Shown here: positions 26,401 through 36,747 of the stretch, one piece after another
Layout: the number at the start of each line of letters is the position of its first letter
Position numbering within the stretch: position 1 is the stretch's first letter
From: Streptomyces venezuelae
GTDB lineage: Bacteria; Actinomycetota; Actinomycetes; Streptomycetales; Streptomycetaceae
Assembly (NCBI RefSeq): GCF_008642375.1
Contig: NZ_CP029194.1
Span: 1,054,001 to 1,118,000 of the forward strand
Length of the DNA stretch: 64,000 bases
Reading direction: 5' to 3'
Program-made: the position numbers and the translations under genes
The notes under the pieces: generated by a model
What the model was told of the DNA's origin: nothing
Seen by the model: the letters and a program-made list of their open reading frames with translations, nothing else
Database searches by the model: none

Positions 26401-27064
26401 CGGCGGCGCCTACCTGTGCGTCTACGGCATGGAGGGCCCAGGCGGCTACCAGTTCGTCGGCCGCACGACCCAGGTGTGGTCGCCCTGGCGGCAGCGCGGC
26501 GCCTTCGAACCGGGGAAGCCCTGGCTCATGCGCTTCTTCGACCGGATCAAGTGGTACCCGGTCGGGGCCGAGGAGCTCCTGGAACTGCGCGCCGACATCG
26601 TCTCGGGCCGGTTCGTCCCGAGGACCGAGGAAGGCACGTTCTCACTCGCCGCGTATCAGGACTTCCTTCGGGCGAATGCCGCGTCGATCGCCGCCTTCCG
26701 GGCCCGGCAGAGCGCGGCCTTCGGGGCCGAGCGCGACGCCTGGGAGGCGGCCGGCGAGTTCGCCCGCGCCGAGGCGGCGGCCGAGACCGTCCCGCCGGTC
26801 ACCGACATCGAGGTGCCCGAGGGCGGCCGACTCGTCGAGGCCGACTTCACCGCCTGCGTCTGGCAGGTCAACGTCGAGGTCGGCGACCGGGTCTCGGCGG
26901 GTCAGCAGCTGGTCGCCCTGGAGGCGATGAAGATGGAGTCACCCGTGACGGCCCCCGCCGAAGGCGTCGTCGCGGAGATCCTGATCAGGCCGGGAAGCCA
27001 GGTCGAGGCGGGAACCGCCCTCGTCGTCCTCGCTCCCGTCGAGACCGCGGAGGCGACCGTATGA
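23477..27064 (+). CDS. Guanidine/urea carboxylase (biotin-dependent)
   Basis: 1195 residues. Order: biotin-carboxylase N-domain (MTFDTLLVANRGEIAARVIR), ATP-grasp (about 115-320, MLKATGGGGGIGMRACHG), BC C-domain (335-445), AHS2 carboxyltransferase (TVQDWPGRTGYWQVGVPPGG, about 455-755), AHS1 carboxyltransferase (VTYRRSGDDNLLVEYGPMQL, about 775-1010), then a biotinyl domain with EAMKMES, biotin site Lys1152. The enzyme carboxylates urea to allophanate or guanidine to carboxyguanidine with ATP and bicarbonate. Next to UAAP1/2, guanidine is the likelier substrate. Start ATG 23477 overlaps the previous stop. The family may be labelled urea amidolyase because yeast fuses it to allophanate hydrolase. 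Confidence 0.93.
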   Translation: MTFDTLLVANRGEIAARVIRTARTLGLRTVAVYSDADRGTEHVRLADEAVRLGPAPAKESYLDADLVLKAAKDTGAGAIHPGYGFLSEDADFARRCADAGIVFVGPTPEQLELFGAKHTARAAAEAAGVPLAPGTGLLPDVAAALAAADGIGYPVMLKATGGGGGIGMRACHGPAELADAWDRVQRVAAASFSSAGVFLERLVERARHVEVQVFGDGQGRVVTFGDRDCSLQRRNQKVLEEAPAPGLPEHVRRRLAEAARDLCASVDYRSAGTVEFVYDAAREEAYFLEVNTRLQVEHPVTEAIHGVDLVAWMLRLAQGDTAVVTEPPTPRGHAVEARLYAEDPSRDHRPSAGLLTRVAFPEDVRVDAWVETGTEVTTAYDPMLAKVVAHGADRAEALDRLDAALAATRVDGIETNLGLVRAALQEAGFRAAGHSTATLAGVTDPTPRVEVVAAGTLTTVQDWPGRTGYWQVGVPPGGPMDDLSFRLGNTALGNDEGAPGLECTLQGPSLRFTRRTTVCVTGAPARVTRDGTAVPQWEPVTVDAGQTLAVGAPAEHGLRTYVLFAGGLDVPEFLGSAATFTLGRFGGHGGRALRSGDVLHGGEVRTDTRVVSLDERPAFGSSWQVGAVEGPHAAPEFFTEDDIRDFYAADWKVHFNSARTGVRLVGPKPRWARTDGGEAGLHPSNIHDTPYSVGAVDYTGDMPVLLGPDGPSLGGFVCPATVVTGQRWKLGQLRPGDSVRFVPVTAGAAAALRRAPAAEPRADRPPLVDGGVLARLEETGDRPSVTYRRSGDDNLLVEYGPMQLDLALRMRVHALAEALAARGLPGVLDLTPGIRSLQIQTDPDVLPQRDLLDAVLRVEEELPPTDDLVVPSRIVHLPLSWDDPATREAIDRYVAGVRDDAPWCPSNIEFIRRVNGLGTADDVYRTVFDAEYLVLGLGDVYLGAPVATPLDPRHRLVTTKYNPARTWTAENSVGIGGAYLCVYGMEGPGGYQFVGRTTQVWSPWRQRGAFEPGKPWLMRFFDRIKWYPVGAEELLELRADIVSGRFVPRTEEGTFSLAAYQDFLRANAASIAAFRARQSAAFGAERDAWEAAGEFARAEAAAETVPPVTDIEVPEGGRLVEADFTACVWQVNVEVGDRVSAGQQLVALEAMKMESPVTAPAEGVVAEILIRPGSQVEAGTALVVLAPVETAEATV

Positions 27065-28734
27065 GCACCGCGCTGGAACGGGTGCGCGCCGCGTACGCCC
27101 GCATCGCCCGGGTGGACCGGCCCGAGGTGTGGATCGACCTCCGTCCACGGGAGGACACGGAGGCCGAGGCCGCCGCGATCGACGCACGGACCGCCGCCGG
27201 CGAACGGCTGCCCCTGGCCGGAACGGTCTTCGCCGTCAAGGGGAACATCGACGTCGCCGGGCTCCCGACCACCGCCGGCTGCCCCTCGTACGCGTACCGG
27301 CCCGAGGCCGACGCTCCGGCGGTGGCGCGCCTGAGGGAGGCCGGATCCGTGGTCCTCGGCACGACCAACCTGGACCAGTTCGCGACCGGTCTGGTCGGCA
27401 CGCGCAGTCCGTACGGAGCGGTCCGGAACGCGGTCGACCCGGCGTACGTCTCCGGCGGCTCCTCGTCCGGCTCGGCGGTCGCGGTCGCCCTGGGCCTCGT
27501 GGACCTCGCCCTCGGCACGGACACCGCGGGTTCCGGCCGGGTGCCTGCCGCCTTCAACGGCGTCGTCGGCATCAAGCCCACCCCCGGCCTCGTCCCCACC
27601 GAAGGCGTCGTCCCGGCATGCGCGTCGCTCGACTGCGTGACGGTCTTCGCCCGCACGCTCACGGAGGCCGAGCAGGTGCTGTCCGTCATGGCGGCACCGG
27701 CGGGACGCGCGCTCCCGCCTCTGGACCAGCGCCGCCCCGGCCCGTGGCGGATCGCGGTCCCCGGCACCGCGCGGCTCGGCGAGCTGGACGAGGGGTGGGC
27801 GGAGGCGTTCGGAGCGGCGGCGGCCCGACTCGCCGACGCGGGCGGCGAGTTCCTGCCCGTGGACCTCGAACCCTTCACCGAGGCGGCTGCCATGCTGTAC
27901 GCGGGGGCGTTCGTCGCCGAGCGGTACAGGGCCGTCGGCGCGTTCGTCGAGAAGCACGCCGGCGCACCGGACCTCGACCCGACGGTGGCCGGGATCATCT
28001 CCGGGGCGCGCGACATCCCGGCCCACCGCCTCTACGCGGACCGGGAGAGGCTGGCCGCCCTCCGCACCCGGGCCCTGGCCTCCCTCGGCGACGCGGACGC
28101 GCTGCTCCTGCCGACCGCGCCGGGGCACCCGACTCTCGCCGAGGTCGCGGCCGACCCCCTGGGCACGAACGCGCGGCTCGGCCGGTTCACCAACTCCACC
28201 AACCTGTTCGGCCTGGCGGCGGTCGCCGTCCCGGCGGGCGAGGTGGCCGGGCGTCCCTTCGGCGTCATGCTGATCGGCCCGGCCCACACCGACGAACGCC
28301 TCGCGCGGATCGCCCGCCTACTCACCTCCCCTCCCCTGCATCTCGCGGTGGTCGGCGCGCACCTGTCCGGGCAGCCGCTGAACGGGCAACTGCTCGCCCT
28401 CGGCGGCCGGTTCGTCCGTACGACCACGACGGCGCCCGTCTACCGGCTGTACGCACTGGACACGACACCCCCGAAACCCGGTCTGGTCCGGGCCCGCGAA
28501 GGCGGTGCGGCGATCGAGGCCGAGGTGTGGCGGCTCCCCGCCGAAGGGCTGGGCGCGCTGGTGGCCGCCCTCCCCCGCCCGATGGCCCTCGGCAGCGTGG
28601 AACTCGCGGACGGCAGCTCCGTACCCGGCTTCCTCTGCGAACCCGAGGCCCTCGACGGCGCCCGCGAGATCACCGCGTACGGCGGCTGGCGCGTGGCCCT
28701 GCCCACGCTCGCTGGCCCTGACGCGCCCTCATGA
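27061..28734 (+). CDS. atzF: Allophanate hydrolase
   Basis: 557 residues, ATGA overlap with the carboxylase gene. The amidase-signature catalytic set is visible: Lys60 (FAVKGNID), the serine cluster SGGSSSGSA (131-139) and Ser158 in GTDTAGSGR. Residues about 440-557 form the allophanate-hydrolase C-terminal domain (LYALDTTPPKPGLVRAREGG, LPRPMALGSVELADG) that converts the carbamate intermediate so that allophanate yields ammonia and CO2. It completes the pathway begun by the carboxylase and deiminase. Both domains are full length. Confidence 0.94.
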   Translation: MSTALERVRAAYARIARVDRPEVWIDLRPREDTEAEAAAIDARTAAGERLPLAGTVFAVKGNIDVAGLPTTAGCPSYAYRPEADAPAVARLREAGSVVLGTTNLDQFATGLVGTRSPYGAVRNAVDPAYVSGGSSSGSAVAVALGLVDLALGTDTAGSGRVPAAFNGVVGIKPTPGLVPTEGVVPACASLDCVTVFARTLTEAEQVLSVMAAPAGRALPPLDQRRPGPWRIAVPGTARLGELDEGWAEAFGAAAARLADAGGEFLPVDLEPFTEAAAMLYAGAFVAERYRAVGAFVEKHAGAPDLDPTVAGIISGARDIPAHRLYADRERLAALRTRALASLGDADALLLPTAPGHPTLAEVAADPLGTNARLGRFTNSTNLFGLAAVAVPAGEVAGRPFGVMLIGPAHTDERLARIARLLTSPPLHLAVVGAHLSGQPLNGQLLALGGRFVRTTTTAPVYRLYALDTTPPKPGLVRAREGGAAIEAEVWRLPAEGLGALVAALPRPMALGSVELADGSSVPGFLCEPEALDGAREITAYGGWRVALPTLAGPDAPS

Positions 28735-28800
28735 TCTCGCCGCCCGGACCGGCCGGTGCCGGCGACGGACGAACAACCCGCTGTTCCTCGAAGGCGGAGA

Positions 28801-29080
28801 TCAGGCTGCTGCCCGGAGGCCGACGTCGAGGGTCCGGGCGGCTTCGGTGATGCTGCCCGGCATCAGGTGCCGGTAGGTGCGGTAGGTCTCCTCGATGGAC
28901 TTGTGGCCCATCCATTCCTCGACGTCGGTGATGCCGTGCTTCTCCTCGTACCGCTCGATCGCCTCCCGCACCGACCGGGGTACGGGGGCACCTCCCGGAA
29001 CTCCCCCGCTTTGCGGTGCTTCGGCTTTCGTCTTCAGGACCCGGAAGGCTTCCTGCCTGGGCCTTCACGCCGTCACCGAC
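28801..29080 (-). pseudogene. Decayed tyrosine recombinase/integrase fragment
   Basis: One minus-strand frame reads EAFRVLKTKAEAPQ ... VPRSVREAIERYEEKHGI and then directly TDVEEWMGHKSIEETYRTYR, HLMPGSITEAARTLDVGL and a stop at 28801. WMGHKSIEETYRTYRH is the C-terminal integrase motif with the nucleophilic Tyr. The catalytic core with His-x-x-Arg, normally between the two blocks, is deleted, and a patch near 29010 is shifted (a neighbouring frame reads KHRKAGEFREVP). There is no start. It is the remnant of an integrated element. Confidence 0.75.
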
Positions 29081-29274
29081 GCCTGTACGGGCAATCCCTC
29101 GGGAACGCCCGCCGACTCATGCCGACCGGAGGCTGACGTGCCTGATGACCCATCAGGGCATACGGGAGACCACTCCGCACACGGATGACGTGCGCCCACC
29201 CACCACCGACCAGGACCGGATGAGGTCATGGACGGTCGGGCGACCTGGTCTGACACACCGGCAGTGCACATGGG
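29081..29274. other. Gene-free stretch next to the integrase relic
   Basis: No supported gene. It may contain further decayed integrase sequence, but I cannot align it by eye. Confidence 0.4.
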
Positions 29275-29310
29275 AAGGGCCCCACCCCGGGTGGACCGGG
29301 GTGGGGCCTT
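29275..29310. terminator. Rho-independent terminator after the surface-protein gene
   Basis: GGCCCCACCCCGG (29278-29290) pairs with CCGGGGTGGGGCC (29296-29308) around a five-base loop, flanked by AAG and CTT. It lies 25 bases after the stop of the minus-strand gene. Confidence 0.85.
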
Positions 29311-29332
29311 CCTGGTGCGCTGCTCGTTCAGG

Positions 29333-31747
<2,415 letters not shown>

Positions 31748-31948
31748 GTAGTGTCCCTGGTCGTGGGGGCCTCGGGACTCAAGACTGCGAGGGCAGGCCG
31801 GACAAGGGGCCCCGTATCGTGCCCGCTCCTGCCGACCCACCACACTAGAGGCCGTCAACTCAGCACGTACAAGGCGTTGTTGACGTGGCGTGTGATGACT
31901 CCGCGAAGATCCTGCGTGGGTGACGGCGCGGTTCGGTAGGTTCTGGCC

Positions 31949-32464
31949 ATGACCACACCCCACTCCGACTACGACTCCACCCGCCACCCCGACCTCCTGG
32001 TCTGGCTCACCGAACGCGAGGCCGCCTTCGAACAATGGGCCCGGGAAGCCGGCGGCGTCGACCGGTTCGACTTCTCCGACGCCTCCCTCGATGCCTTGGA
32101 AGACCTCGTCAAGGAGTCGTTCACCGAGTCGGAGGAGATCACCGCACAGCGCCGCTCCCCCTTCGTCCAGGGTGCCGTGTGGTACATCGGCGAGACCCTG
32201 CGCCGACGGCGCGAAGGCTGGGTATGGAAGTTCGAACCGGACGTCACCTTCGGCCTGCTCCCGGCGTTCTATCCGGCGGTCCCGGACCCCGCATACCTGG
32301 ACACCCCCTGCGTCGGCGCACCCGACGCCAAGCCCGGCGAGCACTGGTACCCCCTGAACACGCTGCGCCGACTCCTCGTCACCGAAGACGAGTTCGACAA
32401 CCCGATCGACGAACGGCTCGTCGGCATGGTCGAAGGCTGGTACGACGAGGACGACGACGAGTGA
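31949..32464 (+). CDS. Acidic cytosolic protein of unknown function
   Basis: 171 residues starting at ATG 31949. Acidic, without signal or membrane segments; recognisable blocks are HPDLLVWLTEREAAFEQWAR, FVQGAVWYIGETLRRRREGW and an acidic tail VEGWYDEDDDE. The central WYIGETL patch is reminiscent of small cytosolic proteins encoded near secreted toxins or surface proteins, but I cannot assign a family. It is divergent from the sortase-anchored protein gene; an immunity-type role is conceivable and untested. Confidence 0.75.
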   Translation: MTTPHSDYDSTRHPDLLVWLTEREAAFEQWAREAGGVDRFDFSDASLDALEDLVKESFTESEEITAQRRSPFVQGAVWYIGETLRRRREGWVWKFEPDVTFGLLPAFYPAVPDPAYLDTPCVGAPDAKPGEHWYPLNTLRRLLVTEDEFDNPIDERLVGMVEGWYDEDDDE

Positions 32465-32509
32465 CCGGCGCGCGCGGCGCGGGCGCCAGGCCATGTGTCG
32501 GTGAAGCGC

Positions 32510-33493
32510 TCACCCCTGGGCTCCGTGATCACCGTCAATTCGGGGGGCCTGCGGCGGTTCCACGCCTCCGCGTGCCCGCGGAGGCGACCCGCGTCCTCGC
32601 AGGGGACTCGGGGCGGCCCGGTCGATCAGCCTCTCCTCGATGTGGCCGCCCGCGCCGAGAAGACCGGTCTGCTCGAACGAGTGCGCCCGCATGAGACGGG
32701 GCAGTTCGCGCCGGGAGAGCAGGTCCACCGCGAGGGGGAAGAACGGCCGGCCGGCCTGGGCGAGCCTCAGCCAGGGCGGGGCGTACACGGAGGCGGAGCG
32801 CCGTTCCACTCCCCGCACGAGCCAGGACGCCACCCGGTCCACCGGATACACGCGGCGGGCGGGTCCGGGCATGTGCCCGCGCAGTTCGCGCAGCACCGGC
32901 TGGCGGTCGACGTCGCGGACCATGTCGGTGTCGGTCCAGTGCAGGTACGCCACGCCCACGCCGACGCCCTGGTGCGCCACCTCGGCCCGCAGGGAGCGGG
33001 CGAAGGCCTCGGCGCCCGCCTTCGAGGCGCAGTACGCGCTCATCATCGGGGCCGCGCCGAACGCGGCGGTGGAAGCGACCTGGAGGAAGTAGCCGCCGCT
33101 GGAACGCAGACCGGGCAGGAAGGCGCGCGCGGTGATCGCGCTGCCCACGAGGTTGACCTCCACGACGCGGCGCCAGGTCTCGGGGTCGGAGGTCTCGAAC
33201 GGCCCGCCCTCGGCGACGCCCGCGTTGGCGACGACGACGGACGGGGCGCCGAGGACCCGGGTCACCTCCCCGGCGGCCCGCTCCATCGCCGCGTCGTCGG
33301 TCACGTCGACCTCGACGGCGTGGCTCTCCGTGCCGAGCGTCTCGGTCAGGGCGGCGAGCGTGGCGTGCTCCCGCCCGAGCAGCGCCACGCGCATCCCGCG
33401 CCCGGCGAGCCGGTGGGCCAGTCCGGCGCCCAGCCCGCGGGCCGCGCCCGTGACTACGGCGATACGTCCTTCAAGTTCCCAGGAGCGCGGCAT
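32510..33493 (-). CDS. SDR-family NAD(P)-dependent oxidoreductase
   Basis: 327 residues from ATG 33493, with GGAGG five bases upstream. Classical SDR motifs: cofactor site TGAARGLGAGLA near residue 15, NAG (VVANAGVAEGG), catalytic Ser (LQVASTAAFG) and Tyr-x-x-x-Lys (YCASK). The C-terminal 80 residues are atypical and may contact membranes or substrate. It is divergent from the photolyase-like gene and the FAD-oxidoreductase gene, a set found together in streptomycetes and linked to light and pigment functions. The substrate is unknown. Confidence 0.9.
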   Translation of the reverse strand: MPRSWELEGRIAVVTGAARGLGAGLAHRLAGRGMRVALLGREHATLAALTETLGTESHAVEVDVTDDAAMERAAGEVTRVLGAPSVVVANAGVAEGGPFETSDPETWRRVVEVNLVGSAITARAFLPGLRSSGGYFLQVASTAAFGAAPMMSAYCASKAGAEAFARSLRAEVAHQGVGVGVAYLHWTDTDMVRDVDRQPVLRELRGHMPGPARRVYPVDRVASWLVRGVERRSASVYAPPWLRLAQAGRPFFPLAVDLLSRRELPRLMRAHSFEQTGLLGAGGHIEERLIDRAAPSPLRGRGSPPRARGGVEPPQAPRIDGDHGAQG

Positions 33494-33662
33494 GAGGGCC
33501 TCCGGTTCTTCGGCGGGATCGAGGGACTCGTGTCCAGTTCGGCCGCCGAGTGGGCGACGGATGCGGCGGGGCGCTGCGAACCGGGCACCGATGCATCCGG
33601 CGGGCGTGCTCGGGCCGAAGAAGAAAGGACGGGGCGTGCGGGGCCGGCCGGTCGTCGGGCCT

Positions 33663-33718
33663 GCCCGGACGTCGTCGGGGAGTGCCCGACGGCCTCGGGC
33701 ACCGCCCGGACGTCGTCG
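33663..33718. promoter_or_regulatory. Hairpin flanked by direct repeats in the SDR/photolyase promoter
   Basis: GCCCGGACGTCGTCG occurs at 33663-33677 and 33704-33718 (period 41). Between them GTGCCCGA (33682-33689) and TCGGGCAC (33695-33702) form a perfect dyad. The set lies 29-84 bases before the photolyase start and may be an operator for a light- or stress-responsive regulator. Confidence 0.5.
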
Positions 33719-33746
33719 AGCACGGCCCGGAGAGGACGGATGAGGC

Positions 33747-35247
33747 ATGACGGACACGCACTGGCTCTTCGGGGACCAGCTGGGGCCTGCCTTCCTGGCG
33801 CCGGGCGAGGAGGGGCCCGCCCGTGACGCCCCCGTGGTGATGATCGAAGCTCGCTCCGTCTTCCGCCGCCGACGTTTCCACGGGGCGAAGGCGCGCCTCG
33901 TCCTGTCGGCCATACGGCACCGCGCCGCCGAGCTCGGCGACCGGGTGACGTACGTGCGGGCGGACACCTACCGGGAAGGGCTGCGGCGTGCCGTCGGCCG
34001 CGGCCGGGTGACGGTGCACCACCCCACCTCCCGGGCGGCGCTGCGTCTGGTCCGTTCGCTCGGCGACGTCACGGTGCTGCCGCCGCGCGGGTTCCTCGTC
34101 GCTCCGGACGAGTTCGCGGCCTGGGCGAAGGAGCGGCGCGCGCTCCGCATGGAGGACTTCTACCGGCGGGTCCGCCGCGACCACGACCTCCTGATGGAGG
34201 GGGACGGCCCGGCCGGAGGGCTGTGGAACCTCGACCGCGAGAACCGCGAGCCCCCGCCGCGGGGAGCCCGCTCGCTGGACGCGCCCGCGCCGTACCGGCC
34301 CCGGGAGGACGGCATCGACGAGGAGGTCCGCCACGACCTGGACCGCTGGGAACGGGACGGGGACGTCTCCTTCGTCGGCCGGGACGGTCCCCGTGCGTTC
34401 CCGGCGGACCGACGGCAGGCGCTCGCCGCGCTGCGGCGCTTCCTGGACCACCGGCTCACCGGGTTCGGCGCGTACGAGGACGCGATGCCGGCCGGCGACG
34501 GCGTGATGAGCCACGGTCTGCTGTCGACCTCCCTGAACCTGGGACTCCTCGACCCGGCGGAGTGCGTGGAGGGTGCGGAGTCCGTTTGGCGGGCGGGCGG
34601 GGCGCCGCTCCGGTCCGTGGAGGGCTTCGTCCGGCAGATCGCCGGCTGGCGCGAGTACGTCCGGCACCTCTACTGGCACTTCGGTGAGGAGTACCGGACG
34701 AGCAACCTCCTCGGGCACACCGGGGCGGTCCCCGGCTGGTGGGAGGAGCTGGACGCGGACGCCGTGTCGGCCCGGTGCCTGGCGACGGCCCTGCGCGAGG
34801 TCAGGGACACGGGCTGGACCCATCACATCCCGCGCCTGATGGTCCTCGGCAGCTACGCGCTCCAGCGCGGCTGGGACCCGGCCGCCGTGACCGACTGGTT
34901 CCACCGCAGCTTCGCCGACGGCTACGACTGGGTGATGCTGCCCAACGTCGTCGGCATGTCCCAGTACGCCGACGGCGGCCGGATGACGAGCAAGCCGCAC
35001 ACCTCCGGCGGCGCCTACATCGACCGCATGAGCGACCTGTGCGGGCCGTGCCGCTACCGCCCCGGCCGGCGGGTCGGCGAGGAAGCCTGCCCCTTCACGG
35101 CCGGCTACTGGGGCCTTCCTCCACCGGCACCGCGACCGGCTCGGCCGGAACCCCCGCACGTCCCGGCCGGTGGCGGGACTGGACCGGCTGCGGGACCTGC
35201 CCGCCCTCCTGGAACAGGAGCGGAAGCGGGGCGCCGGCCCGCCCTGA
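33747..35247 (+). pseudogene. Iron-sulfur cryptochrome/(6-4)-photolyase-like protein, frameshifted near its C-terminus
   Basis: The frame from ATG 33747 encodes the prokaryotic FeS photolyase/cryptochrome family (MTDTHWLFGDQLGP, LWNLDRENREPPP, GWREYVRHLYWHFGEEY, WVMLPNVVGMSQYADGG, LCGPCRYRPG ... EACPFT with the cluster cysteines). At the four-G run 35110-35113 the frame jumps: with one G fewer it continues GYWAFLHRHRDRLGRNPRTS and RPVAGLDRLRDLPALLEQER to a stop at 35247, the conserved family end. As written, translation runs to 35345 with a Pro/Ala/Arg tail. The damage removes about 45 residues after the cluster, so a sequencing error or a recent mutation is possible; activity may survive. 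Confidence 0.8.
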
Positions 35248-35341
35248 GGGCCCCGCGCCGCTCGCCCGCCCCGCCGAGGGGCGCGCGGCCGGCCACGGCA
35301 CCAGGGCGGGGGCGACCTCGCGGACGTGGAGAGAGGACGGC

Positions 35342-36598
35342 ATGAAGAGGACGACGGACGACACACGGTACGACGCGGTGGTCGTCGGAGCGGGGGCCGC
35401 CGGCCTCGCCTGCGCCGCCGACCTGTGCGCGGCAGGCCTGCGGGTGCTGCTGCTGGAGGCAGGTGACGCGGTGGGCGGCCGGATGCGCACCGACCGGGTG
35501 GCGGGCTTCACCCTGGACCGCGGCTTCCAGGTCTTCAACACCTCGTATCCGCAGGTGAAACGGCGGGTGCGGCTGAGGCCCCTGAGGCTGCGGCCGTTCA
35601 CGCCGGGGGTGCTCGTGCACACCGAGCGCGGGCCGCGCCGGTTCACGGATCCGAGCCGCCGCCCGCGTGAGGCCCGGGACCTGCTGCCGGGGCGGCTGGC
35701 GTCGGGCCGCGACCTTCTCGCGCTCTCCCTCCTGTCGGCGCGGGACGCGCTGGCGCCGGCGTCCGTGCTGCGGCGCGGCGCCGACGGGACCACGCGCGAG
35801 GCGCTGGCCGCGGCGGGCGTGTCACCGCGGCTCGTGGAGACGTTCTTCCGGCCGTTCCTCTCCGGCGTGTTCCTGGAGGACCGGCTGGAGACCTCGGCGC
35901 GCTTCTTCCATCTGGTGTGGCGGAGCATGCTGCGCGGCACCCTGTGCCTCCCGGCCGAGGGGATCGGCGCCGTGCCCGCCCAGCTCGCCTCGTGCCTGCC
36001 GCCGGACGTGCCGCGCACCGGAACCGTGGTGTCCGCGCTGGGGCCGGACGGCGTGGTCCTCGCGGACGGGCGCGAGGTGCGCTCCCGAGCGGTCGTCGTC
36101 GCCACCGGGCAGCGGGTCGCGGCGGAGCTGCTGCCGGGACTTCCCGTCCCGGACGGCCGGACCGTGACCACGCTGTACCACGCGGCCGACCGGCCTCCCC
36201 TGGACGAGCCCGTGCTGGTCGTCGACTCCGCGCGCAGGTTCCTCAACACCTGTGTCCTCACCGCCGTCCAGCCGGGGTTCGCCGCCGACGGCCGGGCGCT
36301 GGTGTCCACGTCGGTGCTCGGCTCCCCCGGACCGTCGGACACGGCGGCGGTGCTCGCGGCACTGGGGGAGGTGTACGGCGCGGACACGGGCGGCTGGGAG
36401 CCCGTCCACCGCGTCACGGTCCCGGACGCGCTGCCGGCGATGCCGGGCCCGACGCCGCTCTCCCGGTCCGTGCGGTGGGCACCCGGTCGCTACGTGTGCG
36501 GGGACCATCGGGCGACCGGTTCGGTCCAGGGCGCGCTGGCCTCGGGCGCGCGGGCGGCTCGCGCGGTCCTGGACGACCTGCGGGCGGGCGCGGCCTGA
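35342..36598 (+). CDS. NAD(P)/FAD-dependent amine-oxidase-like oxidoreductase
   Basis: 418 residues from ATG 35342, with GAGAGAGG upstream. FAD motif VVVGAGAAGLACAADLCAAG, then LLEAGDAVGGRMRTDRVAGF and LDRGFQVFNTSYPQ; the C-terminal flavin motif is GRYVCGDHRATGSVQGALAS. It belongs to the protoporphyrinogen-oxidase/phytoene-desaturase-like superfamily. It follows the photolyase gene closely and is opposite an SDR gene; a function in pigment or membrane redox chemistry under light is plausible, the substrate unknown. Confidence 0.9.
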   Translation: MKRTTDDTRYDAVVVGAGAAGLACAADLCAAGLRVLLLEAGDAVGGRMRTDRVAGFTLDRGFQVFNTSYPQVKRRVRLRPLRLRPFTPGVLVHTERGPRRFTDPSRRPREARDLLPGRLASGRDLLALSLLSARDALAPASVLRRGADGTTREALAAAGVSPRLVETFFRPFLSGVFLEDRLETSARFFHLVWRSMLRGTLCLPAEGIGAVPAQLASCLPPDVPRTGTVVSALGPDGVVLADGREVRSRAVVVATGQRVAAELLPGLPVPDGRTVTTLYHAADRPPLDEPVLVVDSARRFLNTCVLTAVQPGFAADGRALVSTSVLGSPGPSDTAAVLAALGEVYGADTGGWEPVHRVTVPDALPAMPGPTPLSRSVRWAPGRYVCGDHRATGSVQGALASGARAARAVLDDLRAGAA

Positions 36599-36747
36599 CA
36601 AGCCCGGGGGGGCAGCCGTGCTCCTCCGTCGTGGTGGCGCGACAAGGAAGACGGCGACGCCGGCCATGGTGCCGTAGCCCCGGTGGTACGAGGCGAACTC
36701 GCACCGACCCTCGGCCGGTCCTACGCCGGAGTCCGCCGTCGCGGCTG

